Notes under the pieces: generated by a model
The model's input: only the letters and a program-made list of their open reading frames with translations
Told to the model about the DNA's origin: nothing
Databases searched by the model: none
Made by a program: the position numbers and the translations under genes
Shown here: piece after piece, positions 53,143 through 62,178 of the stretch
Layout: each line of letters begins with the position of its first letter
How positions within the stretch are numbered: position 1 is the first letter of the stretch
DNA from: Magnaporthiopsis rhizophila
Lineage: Eukaryota > Ascomycota > Sordariomycetes > Magnaporthales > Magnaporthaceae
Reading direction: 5' to 3'
DNA length: 64,000 nt
NCBI GenBank assembly: GCA_003049465.1
Contig: PYSS01000016.1
Location: forward strand, 310,001-374,000

Positions 53143-54174
53143 ATGAGATTATCCCCCCTCCTGGCGAGCACGCTCATCATGGCCGTCACCGCCAGCACGA
53201 TGACGATGACCACGCCCCTCCGTGTCGACCCGGAGTGGGCCAAGGTCTGGGAGCAGATCGGGTCGACCCCGAAGCCCAACTTCACCAACGTCTGGGAGGT
53301 GCGCGAGGCCGGCAACGCCCTGGTCGGCGCCATCATGGCCGGGCTGCCGCGGCACGACGGCATGCTCGAGTCCAAGCACCAGGTCACGTCGCTCGACGGC
53401 ACCGTCCTCGAAGTCTACCGCTTCCTCCCCAAGGCCCTCCAGGGGAACGCCGCCACCAACAACACCGATCTAGGCCGCGCCGTGGTCATGGCCTTTGGCG
53501 GCGGCTTCGTCGCCGGCTCGGCCGAGTCCTGGCGTCCGGCCTTTGCGGACCTGGCCGAGCGATCCGGGACGCAGGTGTTCGCGCCGGAATACCGCATCGC
53601 GCCCGAGCACCCCGCCCCCGCGGGCGTCGAGGACGCCTTCGCCACCATAGCCTGGCTGCAGCGGCCCGAGTCCGCGGCCTCCTTCGGCGTCGACCCGGCC
53701 CGCATCGTCGTAGGCGGCATCAGCGCGGGCGGCGGCATCGCGGCCAACGCGGCGCTCATGGCGCGCGACAGGGGCCTCTCCCCGCCTGTCGCCGGGTCGC
53801 TGCTGCGCTACCCCATGCTCGACAGCAACCCTAGGCGTCTGGCGCCCGACGACCCGCTCCACAAGTACCTGATCTGGACGCAGCGCGAGAACGACCTCGC
53901 CTGGGAGGCGTACCTCGCCGGTGGTGGGAGGTACGCGTCCGCGTCGCGGGCCAAGGACATGCGCGGCCTGCCGGACACGCATGTTGGCGTCGGCAGCCTG
54001 GATCTGTTCAAGGACGAAGATGTCGAGTACGCTGCCAGGCTGGCCAAGGCCGACAACGGCGTCGAGCTGCACTTGTACTCGGGGGTTGCGCACGGGTTTG
54101 ATCTGGCCGCGCTCGGTATACGGCTGAGCAGGGAGATGAACGAGAATGAAGTGCGGTTTATCAGGTGGTTCTAG
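53143..54174 (+). CDS. HSL-type alpha/beta-hydrolase (esterase), probably secreted
   Basis: One exon of 343 residues. The N-terminus (LSPLLASTLIMAVTAS) can serve as a signal peptide. The fold is alpha/beta hydrolase-3: nucleophile Ser194 in GGISAGGG, Asp287 in LDLFKDED and His317 in VAHGFDL. YRIAPEHPAPAG is the usual HSL-family segment before the nucleophile. The oxyanion-hole motif normally written HGGG reads FGGG here (Phe118-121), losing the family's histidine though keeping the glycines that donate the backbone hydrogen bonds. Such enzymes cleave short-chain esters, and some act on polyketide or steroid esters. Substrate unknown. A TATA-like ATAAAAGG lies about 165 bases upstream. Confidence 0.88.
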   Translation: MRLSPLLASTLIMAVTASTMTMTTPLRVDPEWAKVWEQIGSTPKPNFTNVWEVREAGNALVGAIMAGLPRHDGMLESKHQVTSLDGTVLEVYRFLPKALQGNAATNNTDLGRAVVMAFGGGFVAGSAESWRPAFADLAERSGTQVFAPEYRIAPEHPAPAGVEDAFATIAWLQRPESAASFGVDPARIVVGGISAGGGIAANAALMARDRGLSPPVAGSLLRYPMLDSNPRRLAPDDPLHKYLIWTQRENDLAWEAYLAGGGRYASASRAKDMRGLPDTHVGVGSLDLFKDEDVEYAARLAKADNGVELHLYSGVAHGFDLAALGIRLSREMNENEVRFIRWF

Positions 54175-54801
54175 GCGGCTGGAGGCTCACTTGCAGCAGG
54201 ATGCTTTGTATGGTTTCGGATATGTGGAAGACATGGGCTGTTTCCGGCTCCTGCCAGTTACGCCATGGAAATGGTTGGAGCAGGAGTGGCGATTATCCGG
54301 CCGATTACAGGCAACTTACCCAAAGCCTCGGCGAAAGCTCAAAACCCAAATTAGAACTACGTTGTTTGAGTATGCACTGAAATTAGCTCTGCTTCTGCTA
54401 ATAACTGCTTGGTCAATAAAATTGGCCAAGAGCCATATAAATAAAAAAAAAGAGTTGTAAAATACAAAAAGAGACCACAATAACAACCCCCCAAGCCAAC
54501 TCGGAGCTCTGGAATTCAGGTTTCGAGCTACGACTAGGACTTGCTCGTCAAGATCCACCTGCACCTGTGTTCAGGCATGGTGCACATCCACTCAACCAGC
54601 AAACGCTCACTCGAGTCCTCATACGTGGACTGCCGGATGTGTAAACGAAGGTGATGAGATTAACTAAAGTCTAGCAGCTAGCTGCAAACATTACACGAAT
54701 GCCTCCAGCGCGAGATTACCAGGCCTGACCTGAGATTAGTGAACATGACAGAGACCGATTTCCCCTTTTCTCCACTTCCCCGGTTCACAACCCCGCCGGG
54801 C
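54175..54801. other. Intergenic: convergent 3' region
   Basis: AT-richer DNA of about 630 bases between the stop codons of the esterase and the six-cysteine secreted protein. The A-rich segments near 54440-54485 suit polyadenylation signals. Confidence 0.6.
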
Positions 54802-55422
54802 TCAAGCGACACCGTAGTAGATGGACTGACACGAGTAGCCGTTGCCGTCCGTGTACATGCGGTGCTTGTCGTCCTTGAAGATCTTGAAGTGGGTGCCGCC
54901 GTTGCCGCCGTCTCTGTAATTTATATCCGCGGTAAGCGGCTTGGCTCTTGTGTGACTGTGTCTGCATCATTCATTCTCCGACTTACCCGACCTGCTGGTA
55001 GTTGGGGAAGGACTGGGCGTTGCCGGCGACGCCCCAGGTGAAGGTGACGCCCGTGCTGAAGCGGCAGCGGCCGTTGGACGTCTCCCACTTGATGGTTCCG
55101 CCGGGCACGCACGAGTTGCCGGGGCCCGGGTTGAAGTTGCAGTTGCTGTCATTGGGGCAGTACTGGTTTGACCGGGGCCAACAAAGTTAGCGATGACCTC
55201 TATGCAAACACGGTCTCCGGGGGCACTTACAACGACGGCGCTGTAGACGGCCCGGCCGCGGTTCATGCAGTCGACGAAGTGGATACCCTCGGCGCGCTTG
55301 GCGAGCACGTTGGCGTCCTCTGCCGGGGCGGCGATCTCGGCCACAGGGCCCGCGGCCGGGGCCGGGGCGGCCATGGCGGCGCCGGCGAAGATGGAGGCGA
55401 GAGCGAGCTGAGCGAAACGCAT
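54802..55422 (-). CDS. Small secreted six-cysteine protein with a Kex2-type propeptide
   Basis: Three exons (55422-55231, 55162-54987, 54913-54802) with 68- and 73-base GTAAGT/CAG introns give 159 residues. A signal peptide (about 1-19, MRFAQLALASIFAGAAMAAP) is followed by an Ala/Pro-rich propeptide ending in Lys42-Arg43, a Kex2 processing site. The mature part has six cysteines at about 52, 66, 72, 82, 97 and near the end (GYSCQSIYYGVA). It is rich in Gly, Asn and aromatic residues (VTFTWGVAGNAQSFPNYQQV). I cannot name the family. The even cysteine count, small size and Kex2 site fit a secreted antimicrobial or effector-type beta-rich protein. Splicing is convincing because all three exons are needed to keep the cysteines in one frame. 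Confidence 0.8.
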
Positions 55423-56428
55423 TTTGGAGCTGGGCTTCGTTCCGACGAGGGGAGGTTCGTTTCTGGGAGTCTCAAAAGGGCTGGCTGGAGAGGTCCTGAG
55501 GCTTGTCTGCTGCTGGCTGCTGGCTGCTGGCTGCTGGCTGCTGGCTGAAGAAGGGGCAAAGAAGGTCCCTTGGTCGGGCGAGGATGCTGATACTTATACT
55601 AATCGTGGCCGACGGAGCATCGTCGTCGACATGCGGTTGGCCCCATGATCGCAGCCGAGCTCCCCGCCGAGGCATTTCTTGCCTCGTTGGAAGGAGGATG
55701 CTTTGGGCGCTGGCTTACTCGATATCCACTGAAGTCGCTTTGATGCTATTCAAAACGGGCTCGTGTCAACGGCACCAATCAGCTGAGCGTCGTCGACTAT
55801 TCAGTCAGTATAGCTCTCTCGTTGACCCCCTACCTAGTGCTTACCTATCCTCTTCTGCCCCCACAGGCTCGGTGCGCTGGAGAGACGGCAATGGCCAGGC
55901 GCTCTAGGCACCCGAATTCTGTCGAGGTCCCGCAATTAAACTTTATCTGCCAGCGGAGGCTCCCGATGTTGGGGTTGCGGCGCACTAGCCTATCACCGAC
56001 CCCGGCTCGTATCCCGATCCCAAGGGATATGGGAAAGCTTGAGTTCCTTCACCACCAATTGGCGAATCAAACGGCCGGTGAAGTATGGGGTTCAGGGGTT
56101 GCTTGATCGATCGGGCTGGGCTGATGACGGTGTATCCTGTTCAGCCGCCTCGGCCATGCACAGAGCAGAGGGTGCCTGATGTAGACTGCTGACCTGACCG
56201 CGCATATCAAGACCCGCACCGCTTCTTGAGCGGCTCCAGGAGCATACCAGTTGAAAGATGCCACGGTCAGACTAATAACGGAACACGCATTACCGAAGGA
56301 ATAGTTGCTGGTCAAGACGTCGCATTTTCTCGTGTGGTTGGTGGGTGCCCATAGCGCAGCATCGGGGCCGTCATTCCTTCGTTGACAATCTAGTCGTACA
56401 GATGCTATTTTATGTTACAGGGGAATGT
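55423..56428. other. Intergenic region
   Basis: About 1 kb between the start of the six-cysteine protein and the stop of the next minus-strand gene. Includes the CTGGCTG repeat listed separately. No gene is supported. Confidence 0.6.
55507..55547. repeat. 7-bp tandem repeat (GCTGGCT)n
   Basis: At least five units of GCTGGCT in a row, about 85-125 bases upstream of the six-cysteine protein's start, probably in its promoter or leader. Confidence 0.8.
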
Positions 56429-57982
56429 TCACCAGACTTTAGGTTTTTTCATGTCGATTCCTCTCCGAGCGAGCTGGTCGTCGAGGGAGAGCTCCGGTTT
56501 GGGTAAGGGCTCATCGATGTGCCGGAACCTGGGCAGTTCAAGGCCTGTCTTGCCCTCAAACGGATACATGGCCGCGGCCGTATAGGCGAGGCTCGCTGCG
56601 TAGTCGGCGAGCCTCGTTACCACGGGATTTGACTTTTTCCACTTTCCAAGCGGTGGCAGAGTCACCACGACCGAGGGGCCGAACGGGATTGAGTTTCGGG
56701 TGCACTGGACCACCTGCACACCCATGCGCCGGTGGCGTGGAACCCTGAGCATCTCGAAGGAGAAGACGCAGCCGGGATAGCGCAACTGGAGGGTGTTCAA
56801 TGCGTCGTCGGTGTTGGTGGACCCGAGCCGGAAGGGGGCAGCAGAGGCGGCGGTGTTTGCTTTTCGAGCATTATGAGAGGCGAGTGCCTCCAGGAAGGCG
56901 TGGCAGGCCTTCTCGATGCATTCGTCGACCACGACCTTGACCCTGAGCCTTGGTGCCTCGATGGAGATTTTGGTGGGCTTCTCGACGCGGCACCTGATTT
57001 TGCTCACGCGGAGCACGTGGCCTTCGTACTTCTGGTAGATTTGGATATGGGCAAAATCCCCCGCGTTGAGCGCCGCCGTGTACACCTCCTTGAGCAGGGC
57101 AGGCGACGGCGGAGCCTCGTAGACGACGGCTTGGGCATCGTTGACCTGCATCATCAGCATGCGCACCTCGGGTCTGGTATGCAAGCCGGAGATGGCGGCC
57201 TCGGTCGCGTCGGCAAGCGTGGGGCCGCGGCCTTTGGTCTCGTCCTTGAAGCGCATAAGCGGCACGGCGAACCTGACGCGCATCACGGGCCAGGCCTTGA
57301 ACCTGTCAGGCGTGTGGTTCTCGGGCAGGATCGACTTGAGCCTGTAACGCGCGGCCCTGTCAGCGGGCAGGGCGTCGATGCCGAAGGCGCTGGCGAGTTT
57401 TGCATTCAGGGAGTTGATGAACTCGTCAAAAGAGGCGACAATGCGCTCCCGCTTGGGGGCTGTGGGGAAGAACCGATGGGGTAGGTACAGGCCCTTGACG
57501 GCTTGGAACCACGCGAGCGTGAAGGAGAGGTTTTGCAAGGGCCCGTCCTTTTTGTCGTGAATCTCGTCCCAATCGTGTTTCTGGCGCATCAGGAGGGCGT
57601 GCCTGAGCCTCTTCAGCTGACTCCGTATCTTACCAAGATCCTCGAGATCAGCTTTCTTAGGGTCGGGCGACTCAGCAAGCGCCTCGACGAGTGCCTCCGA
57701 GTCGGTGACGTCCTGGACGTCCTGGACGTCCCGGCCCGAGCCAGGCAAGCCAGGCCTGGGCTGCTGAGCCCGGGACACGGCGCGGGCGATGCTGTTGGTT
57801 GAAACAGGCCCAGGCCTGGACTTGTTGGATTTATGAACAGGTCGGCGCACGGTGCCATCGTCGTCGCTGACCTGGAAGCGTATCCTGGGCTCGGGGCCGT
57901 TGCTGGTCCCGTACGCCAGGCGGCAGCGGCCAGGCGGCCAGCGGAGGCGCCGGAGCACCGCCGACCGCAGGGCAGCAGACAT
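56429..57982 (-). CDS. Conserved-looking protein with a probable mitochondrial presequence
   Basis: Single exon. The start at 57982 (517 residues) is preferred over the upstream ATG at 58213, because MSAALRSAVLRRLRWPPGR is a textbook Arg-rich mitochondrial targeting sequence, while the extra 77 residues upstream are Pro/Ser-rich and unstructured. The body is mixed alpha/beta with balanced charge (for example LPHRFFPTAPKRERIVASFDE, KPELSLDDQLARRGIDMKK) and ends in KPKVW. There are no membrane spans and no catalytic motif that I know. A DVQDVQDVTD micro-repeat lies near residue 90. Coding is supported by length, third-position GC and composition. Function unknown, location inferred. Confidence 0.75.
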   Translation of the reverse strand: MSAALRSAVLRRLRWPPGRCRLAYGTSNGPEPRIRFQVSDDDGTVRRPVHKSNKSRPGPVSTNSIARAVSRAQQPRPGLPGSGRDVQDVQDVTDSEALVEALAESPDPKKADLEDLGKIRSQLKRLRHALLMRQKHDWDEIHDKKDGPLQNLSFTLAWFQAVKGLYLPHRFFPTAPKRERIVASFDEFINSLNAKLASAFGIDALPADRAARYRLKSILPENHTPDRFKAWPVMRVRFAVPLMRFKDETKGRGPTLADATEAAISGLHTRPEVRMLMMQVNDAQAVVYEAPPSPALLKEVYTAALNAGDFAHIQIYQKYEGHVLRVSKIRCRVEKPTKISIEAPRLRVKVVVDECIEKACHAFLEALASHNARKANTAASAAPFRLGSTNTDDALNTLQLRYPGCVFSFEMLRVPRHRRMGVQVVQCTRNSIPFGPSVVVTLPPLGKWKKSNPVVTRLADYAASLAYTAAAMYPFEGKTGLELPRFRHIDEPLPKPELSLDDQLARRGIDMKKPKVW

Positions 57983-58363
57983 TGTGCGGTCAGGGGGCAG
58001 ACGGACGTGCAACTTTGTGACGGCACGAGGTGGCAGATGGCCAGACAGGCTTCCTTCCCGTGGGGGTATCGACGGGTTTGCGGGCGAAAAATCTCTGGCG
58101 CATTCTGGTCCAAGCGCCGTTGCCGCACTGTGCGAGGCGGCAGGGCACTGTAGGGGGGGCAGCGATATAAGCAAACGGACAGTGGGAAATAAAGAAAAAA
58201 ATCGAAACAACATGGCAGTTGGTATTTATGGTTAAAAAGGACGGGATGCATTAGCATTTGCTTCGAAAAATTAATCAATCGATACCAAAGGAAAAGAATG
58301 TACGCCACATCCAATCCCGAACAAGTGGTAATAAGCTAGCCCAGTAGCCGCTTCAGCATCATT
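57983..58363. other. Intergenic region before the tRNA gene
   Basis: Probable leader and promoter of the mitochondrial-type protein gene, extending to the tRNA-Ser gene. Nothing else is recognised. Confidence 0.5.
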
Positions 58364-58460
58364 GGCAGCGTGCCTGAGTGGTTAAGGGGTGTGACTTGAA
58401 TTCTACAGTTCAGGTTATCACATGACTTCGGTCGCGCAGGTTCGAACCCTGCCGCTGTCG
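58364..58460 (+). tRNA. tRNA-Ser (anticodon UGA) with a 16-base intron
   Basis: Acceptor GGCAGCG pairs with CGCTGTC, with discriminator G as usual for serine tRNAs. The D arm CCTGAGTGGTTAAGG carries the A box. Anticodon stem TGTGA pairs with TCACA; the loop has TGA at 58397-58399, reading UCA codons. An intron (58401-58416) follows A37 in the canonical place and contains TTCAG able to pair with the anticodon loop. A long variable arm (GAC-TTCG-GTC) and T arm GCAGG-TTCGAAC-CCTGC complete a class II tRNA. A T-run just downstream (about 58471) serves as pol III terminator. Confidence 0.95.
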
Positions 58461-58887
58461 AGATGCCTTCATTTTTCTAGGGCAGTGGCTGTGTGCTTTT
58501 TCTTTTTTTTCGCTCCTTTTTCTTTTTTAAATTGTCTAGATAGGGCACACACGGACTCCTTATTAATGATATGCTTAACTGCCGGGGTATGCCCCTATCC
58601 TTGTTACCCTATTTGGCGACTACCTGACGCATCCCATACCTCGACGACAAGCCGTCCTTCCTCTTGGCGTGGGCCGATGTTGCAGTGCTGAGTGTACGCC
58701 AGCAACCCACCTCCCTAAACTCGCCTAGCCCGTCAACACAGGCCTTTAAAATTTCATCTATACAGCGGTGTATATCTCCACACCCCTTATGCAGTCCACT
58801 TTCCATATCACGCATGTATGACGGGCCACTGCCGGTGAAAGTCCGATGGCGTCAACGGTTGATACAGAGCACCAGTGAGGGGTGTTG

Positions 58888-58888
58888 G

Positions 58889-58923
<35 letters not shown>
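58888..58923. repeat. Poly(A) tract of about 35 bases
   Basis: An uninterrupted A homopolymer about 80 bases upstream of the M20 start. Such poly(dA:dT) tracts exclude nucleosomes at promoters. The exact length may be uncertain from sequencing. Confidence 0.85.
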
Positions 58924-58924
<1 letters not shown>

Positions 58925-58941
58925 CAGGATGGTTCCGAGGA

Positions 58942-58948
58942 TATAATA
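58942..58948 (+). promoter_or_regulatory. TATA-like box of the M20 gene
   Basis: TATAATA lies about 60 bases before the ATG at 59005, just downstream of the poly(A) tract. Confidence 0.4.
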
Positions 58949-59004
58949 GGTGCTCGGCCTTTCCCCTGTTGTCTATCCGTTTGGTCGTCAACACCACCGC
59001 CAAC

Positions 59005-60390
59005 ATGCGCTTCTTAGTCCTTCCCACCGCCCTCCTCCTCACCGCCCCTGCCTCGGCAAGCAGCCAGCAGCGGCGGCAGAGCAACGACACGGCGGGCGGC
59101 GGACGGTACCTCGCCGACATCTCGGCCGCCGTCTCGGCGCTCACCGAGGAGATCCGGCCCATCAGCCAGGAGATCCACGCCAACCCGGAGCTGGGCTACG
59201 ACGAGGTGCGCGCGCACCGGCTCCTGACCGACTACGTGGCCGGCAAAGACGGCTGGAAGGTGACGCGGGGCGCCTACGGCATCAGCACGGCGTTTGTGGC
59301 CTCGTTCGATGGCGGCTTCGGCAGCGGGCCGACCGTGTCCTTCAACGCCGAGTACGACGCGCTCCGCGACATGGGCCACGCCTGCGGCCACAACCTCATC
59401 GCCTCGTCCAGCCTGGCCGGCGCTCTAGCCACCGCGGCCGTGATCCGCCAGCACAAACTTCCGGGCAGGGTCGTGCTGCTGGGCACGCCGGCCGAGGAGA
59501 CGGCGGGCGGCAAGATCCGGCTCCTCGAAGCGGGAGCGTACCGCGAGTCCCGGGCCGACGTCAGCCTGATGGCGCACCCGGTAGGCGGCGGCGACGGCGG
59601 CGACGGCGCCTACTCGATCCTGCAGGCGAGCGACCGCTTCGACGTCGAGTTCCACGGCCGCCCCGCGCACGCGGCCGCCGCGCCGTGGCAAGGGGTGAGC
59701 GCGCAGGACGCCGCGAGCCTGGCCTGGACGGCCGTGGGGCTGGCGCGCGCGCAGCTGCGGCCGACGGATAGGATCCACGGGCGCTTCGCCACCGACGACG
59801 GCGCCGCCAACGTGATCCCCGACCGCGCCACGGCGCTGTGGCAGGCGCGGGCCGCCAGCGCCGCGCAGCTGGTCGAGGTGGTGGCCAAGCTCGAGAACGC
59901 GGTGAAGGCCGGGGCGCTCGGCACGGGCGCGACGTTCAACATGACCAAGCGCTGGGGCGGCTACTCGGCCATGATCAACAACAACCCGCTCGCGGCCGCG
60001 TACAAGCGCAACTTTGAGTCCCTGGGCGGCCGCACGCCCGACGCCGAGGTCGAGAAGGCCAAGTCGGCCGCCGCGTCGTCGGACCAGGGCAACGTGTCCG
60101 AGGAGCTCCCCGCCATCCAGCCCGTGTTTGGCATCTTTGACGAGGACGGCCGGCCCACGGCATCGGCGCCGCACACGCCCGATTTCAAGGGCGCCGCCGG
60201 GTCGCGCAAGAGCTTCGATAAAGCCATGCGCGTCGCCACGGCACTGGCCGGGGTTGCTGTCGATGTGCTCACCGTGGAGGGGATGCTGGAAAAGGTCAAG
60301 GAGGACTTTGCAAAGGAGACTGCGGGCAGTGGGGTGCATCAGCTTAGGAAGGTGCGCCGGGGGTATGTGGAGACGGACATGAAGCCATGA
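59005..60390 (+). CDS. Secreted M20-family peptidase/amidohydrolase
   Basis: One exon, 461 residues, started at the ATG (59005) that gives the signal peptide MRFLVLPTALLLTAPASAS. Codons further upstream only translate the poly(A) tract. Metal and active-site motifs of the M20D/ACY1-like group are present: IHANPELGYDE, AEYDALRDMGHACGHN (His125, His129), PAEETAGGK (Glu164-Glu165) and MAHPV (about His191). The dimerisation domain begins at FDVEFHGRPAHAAAAPW. These enzymes hydrolyse N-acyl amino acids or dipeptides using a two-metal centre. Secretion suggests scavenging of amides outside the cell. The gene is convergent with the flavin oxidase, with only 90 bases between stops, so their 3' ends probably overlap as transcripts. 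Confidence 0.92.
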   Translation: MRFLVLPTALLLTAPASASSQQRRQSNDTAGGGRYLADISAAVSALTEEIRPISQEIHANPELGYDEVRAHRLLTDYVAGKDGWKVTRGAYGISTAFVASFDGGFGSGPTVSFNAEYDALRDMGHACGHNLIASSSLAGALATAAVIRQHKLPGRVVLLGTPAEETAGGKIRLLEAGAYRESRADVSLMAHPVGGGDGGDGAYSILQASDRFDVEFHGRPAHAAAAPWQGVSAQDAASLAWTAVGLARAQLRPTDRIHGRFATDDGAANVIPDRATALWQARAASAAQLVEVVAKLENAVKAGALGTGATFNMTKRWGGYSAMINNNPLAAAYKRNFESLGGRTPDAEVEKAKSAAASSDQGNVSEELPAIQPVFGIFDEDGRPTASAPHTPDFKGAAGSRKSFDKAMRVATALAGVAVDVLTVEGMLEKVKEDFAKETAGSGVHQLRKVRRGYVETDMKP

Positions 60391-60480
60391 AGTAGTGGAG
60401 GAGTTTGTTTATATAGTTGTCAAAGAGATTATTACCTAGTGTCCCATACGATACGTGATATACCTGTGTGATGCACATTC

Positions 60481-61905
60481 TCAACTGCCAGCAGCCCTCC
60501 CCTCAACCCACCCCTCAACCACCAGCTTCGGCGCCTCCCACGCCCTCGCCAGCCGCATGCTCCGCGGGAACCAGTCGGGAGCCTCGCCGCGTCCGTCAGT
60601 CAGCATGTGCGCCAGCGCCTCTGCGCAGCGGAACGCGAGCGCCATGCCGTGCCCGTTCATGCCGACCGACATCCACAAGCCCGGTTGCCCCGGTGCCTCG
60701 CCCACCAGCGGCAGCGTGTCGGGCGTGTAGCACGTGATGCCCGACCAGTCGCGCACCACCCTCGGTCCGTCTTCCTGCCCGTCGTCGCGCCCCCACCTCT
60801 CGGCGCCGTAGAACCGGCGCGGTGCGTCGTGCAGATACGCCGCGACGGTCTCGTCGACGCCGCTGTCGTCCGTGACGCCCACCTCGTTCCCGGGCGCCAG
60901 GCACCGCGCCCCGCCCCATACGACATCCCCCGCCGGAGTGGTAATGTAGTAGTCGTCGGTGGGCACATCGACGGGCCCGCCGCTGTGGCCCGTCAAGTAA
61001 GCGTAATCCATTTCCCTTCCGGGACGCAGCGCCGCGACCTGGCTGCGCGCGGGAGTTAAAAACCCCGTGGACGCCAGGCCGCGGTGCAGGCTGTTGGTGT
61101 ATGCGTTTGTGGCGAGCACGACGGTTCGCGCGCGCACGTCGCCGCGGTCCGTCTGCACCGTCCACCTCGCCCCCGCTTCCCCGCTCTCGTCGCTCTCATG
61201 CACCGCCAGCGCAGACGTGTTGGTCTGCAGATTCAGCCCCTTGTCCAGCGCGAGCTCGAGCATCCTGCACACGAGCAGGTACGGGTTCTGCGCGTGGGCC
61301 GGGTACGTGATGGCGCCGACGATGTGCGGCATGCCGAGGTGCGCGCGGGCCTCCTCGCCACGCCGCACCCTTTTTGGCACCGTCGACCCGGTGTCACCGG
61401 GCGTGCGCTCCCGCACTGCATCACGAAACGCGAGGCGGGCCAGAGCGTCGTCGAACGCGGACCGCGTCGTAAAGACGTCCATGGTCTCGACGGACTGGAA
61501 GTCGTTGGCGACGCCGTGGTCGCGCACAAATGCCGCCACGTCCGCCACCGTCTGCTCCTCGTGCCGCTCCAGCTTGAGCGCCTCAGCTTCTCCCAGGGCC
61601 GTGGCGTAGGCGCGGAAATGCGACCACCAGCCCGGACGGCAGTGCCCACCGTTGCGGCCCGAGGCGCCCGACGCGGCCGTGCGGGCCTCGAGCATCAGGA
61701 TCCGCAGCGAAGGGTCGCGCGTCAGGAGCTTGTGGGCCACGGCGGCGCCCGAGATGCCGGACCCGACGATGATGTGGTCCCATACCTGATCGGTCGGCAG
61801 CTCGGGCGTGGTGCGGTGCGAGGCCAGGCGGTGCGGAGGGTCCTGCCAGTGGCTGACGGTCGGATTAGGGTGTGGGAACCCGGGGTGTTCGTTTCCGCCG
61901 CCCAT
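60481..61905 (-). CDS. FAD-dependent amine/amino-acid oxidase (DAO family)
   Basis: One exon, 474 residues from the first ATG (61905); in-frame codons above it start only with GTG. The dinucleotide-binding motif is HIIVGSGISGAAVAHKLL, followed by RTAASGASGRNGGHCRPGWW, a signature of DAO-family oxidases that bind FAD covalently or tightly (as in gamma-glutamylputrescine oxidase PuuB and relatives). GITCYTPDTLPLVGE and MNGHGMALAFRCAEALA near the end complete the FAD site. There is no signal peptide, so it is cytosolic or peroxisomal; no clear PTS1. It probably oxidises a secondary amine to aldehyde, ammonia or imine plus hydrogen peroxide. Substrate unknown. A telomere-like box and TATATATA lie upstream. 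Confidence 0.9.
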   Translation of the reverse strand: MGGGNEHPGFPHPNPTVSHWQDPPHRLASHRTTPELPTDQVWDHIIVGSGISGAAVAHKLLTRDPSLRILMLEARTAASGASGRNGGHCRPGWWSHFRAYATALGEAEALKLERHEEQTVADVAAFVRDHGVANDFQSVETMDVFTTRSAFDDALARLAFRDAVRERTPGDTGSTVPKRVRRGEEARAHLGMPHIVGAITYPAHAQNPYLLVCRMLELALDKGLNLQTNTSALAVHESDESGEAGARWTVQTDRGDVRARTVVLATNAYTNSLHRGLASTGFLTPARSQVAALRPGREMDYAYLTGHSGGPVDVPTDDYYITTPAGDVVWGGARCLAPGNEVGVTDDSGVDETVAAYLHDAPRRFYGAERWGRDDGQEDGPRVVRDWSGITCYTPDTLPLVGEAPGQPGLWMSVGMNGHGMALAFRCAEALAHMLTDGRGEAPDWFPRSMRLARAWEAPKLVVEGWVEGRAAGS

Positions 61906-62010
61906 TACTGCTGTTGGAGGCCAAGGTCGGGCGTCGTGGATGGGATTCAAATCAACGTCGATTAACGTCGTCACAAAAGTTCATGTGATTTATAGAGGCT
62001 GAATGCACAA

Positions 62011-62022
62011 GGGTTAGGGTTA
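62011..62022 (-). promoter_or_regulatory. Telo-box-like element
   Basis: GGGTTAGGGTTA (two TTAGGG units on the plus strand) lies about 105 bases upstream of the oxidase start. Similar boxes are bound by Tbf1/Teb1-like factors in fungi. Function here is inferred only. Confidence 0.4.
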
Positions 62023-62049
62023 TTATGACCCAGGGCTTCATCCAGTTGC

Positions 62050-62057
62050 TATATATA
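62050..62057 (-). promoter_or_regulatory. TATA-like box of the flavin oxidase gene
   Basis: TATATATA, self-complementary, about 145 bases upstream of the ATG at 61905 and downstream of the metallopeptidase stop, so it can serve only the oxidase. Confidence 0.4.
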
Positions 62058-62178
62058 CAAATGAATCAAATGAATACCAAAACCAACATGATTCGTTAAC
62101 TACCTAGTTTACAACAACAGCCCAACCCAATCTACATGCTATGCTATGCTCAATGGAAAACATCTTCCCCACCCATAC

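Larger units (their letters stand above)
58461..59004. other. Intergenic region and promoter of the M20 gene
   Basis: About 540 bases between the tRNA and the amidohydrolase gene. T-rich DNA follows the tRNA. A 35-base A tract and a TATA-like box precede the start. Confidence 0.6.

Noticed and set aside
57983..58213. N-terminal extension of the mitochondrial-type protein to the ATG at 58213
   Set aside because: The extra 77 residues are Pro/Ser-rich and would bury the clear Arg-rich targeting sequence that starts at 57982.
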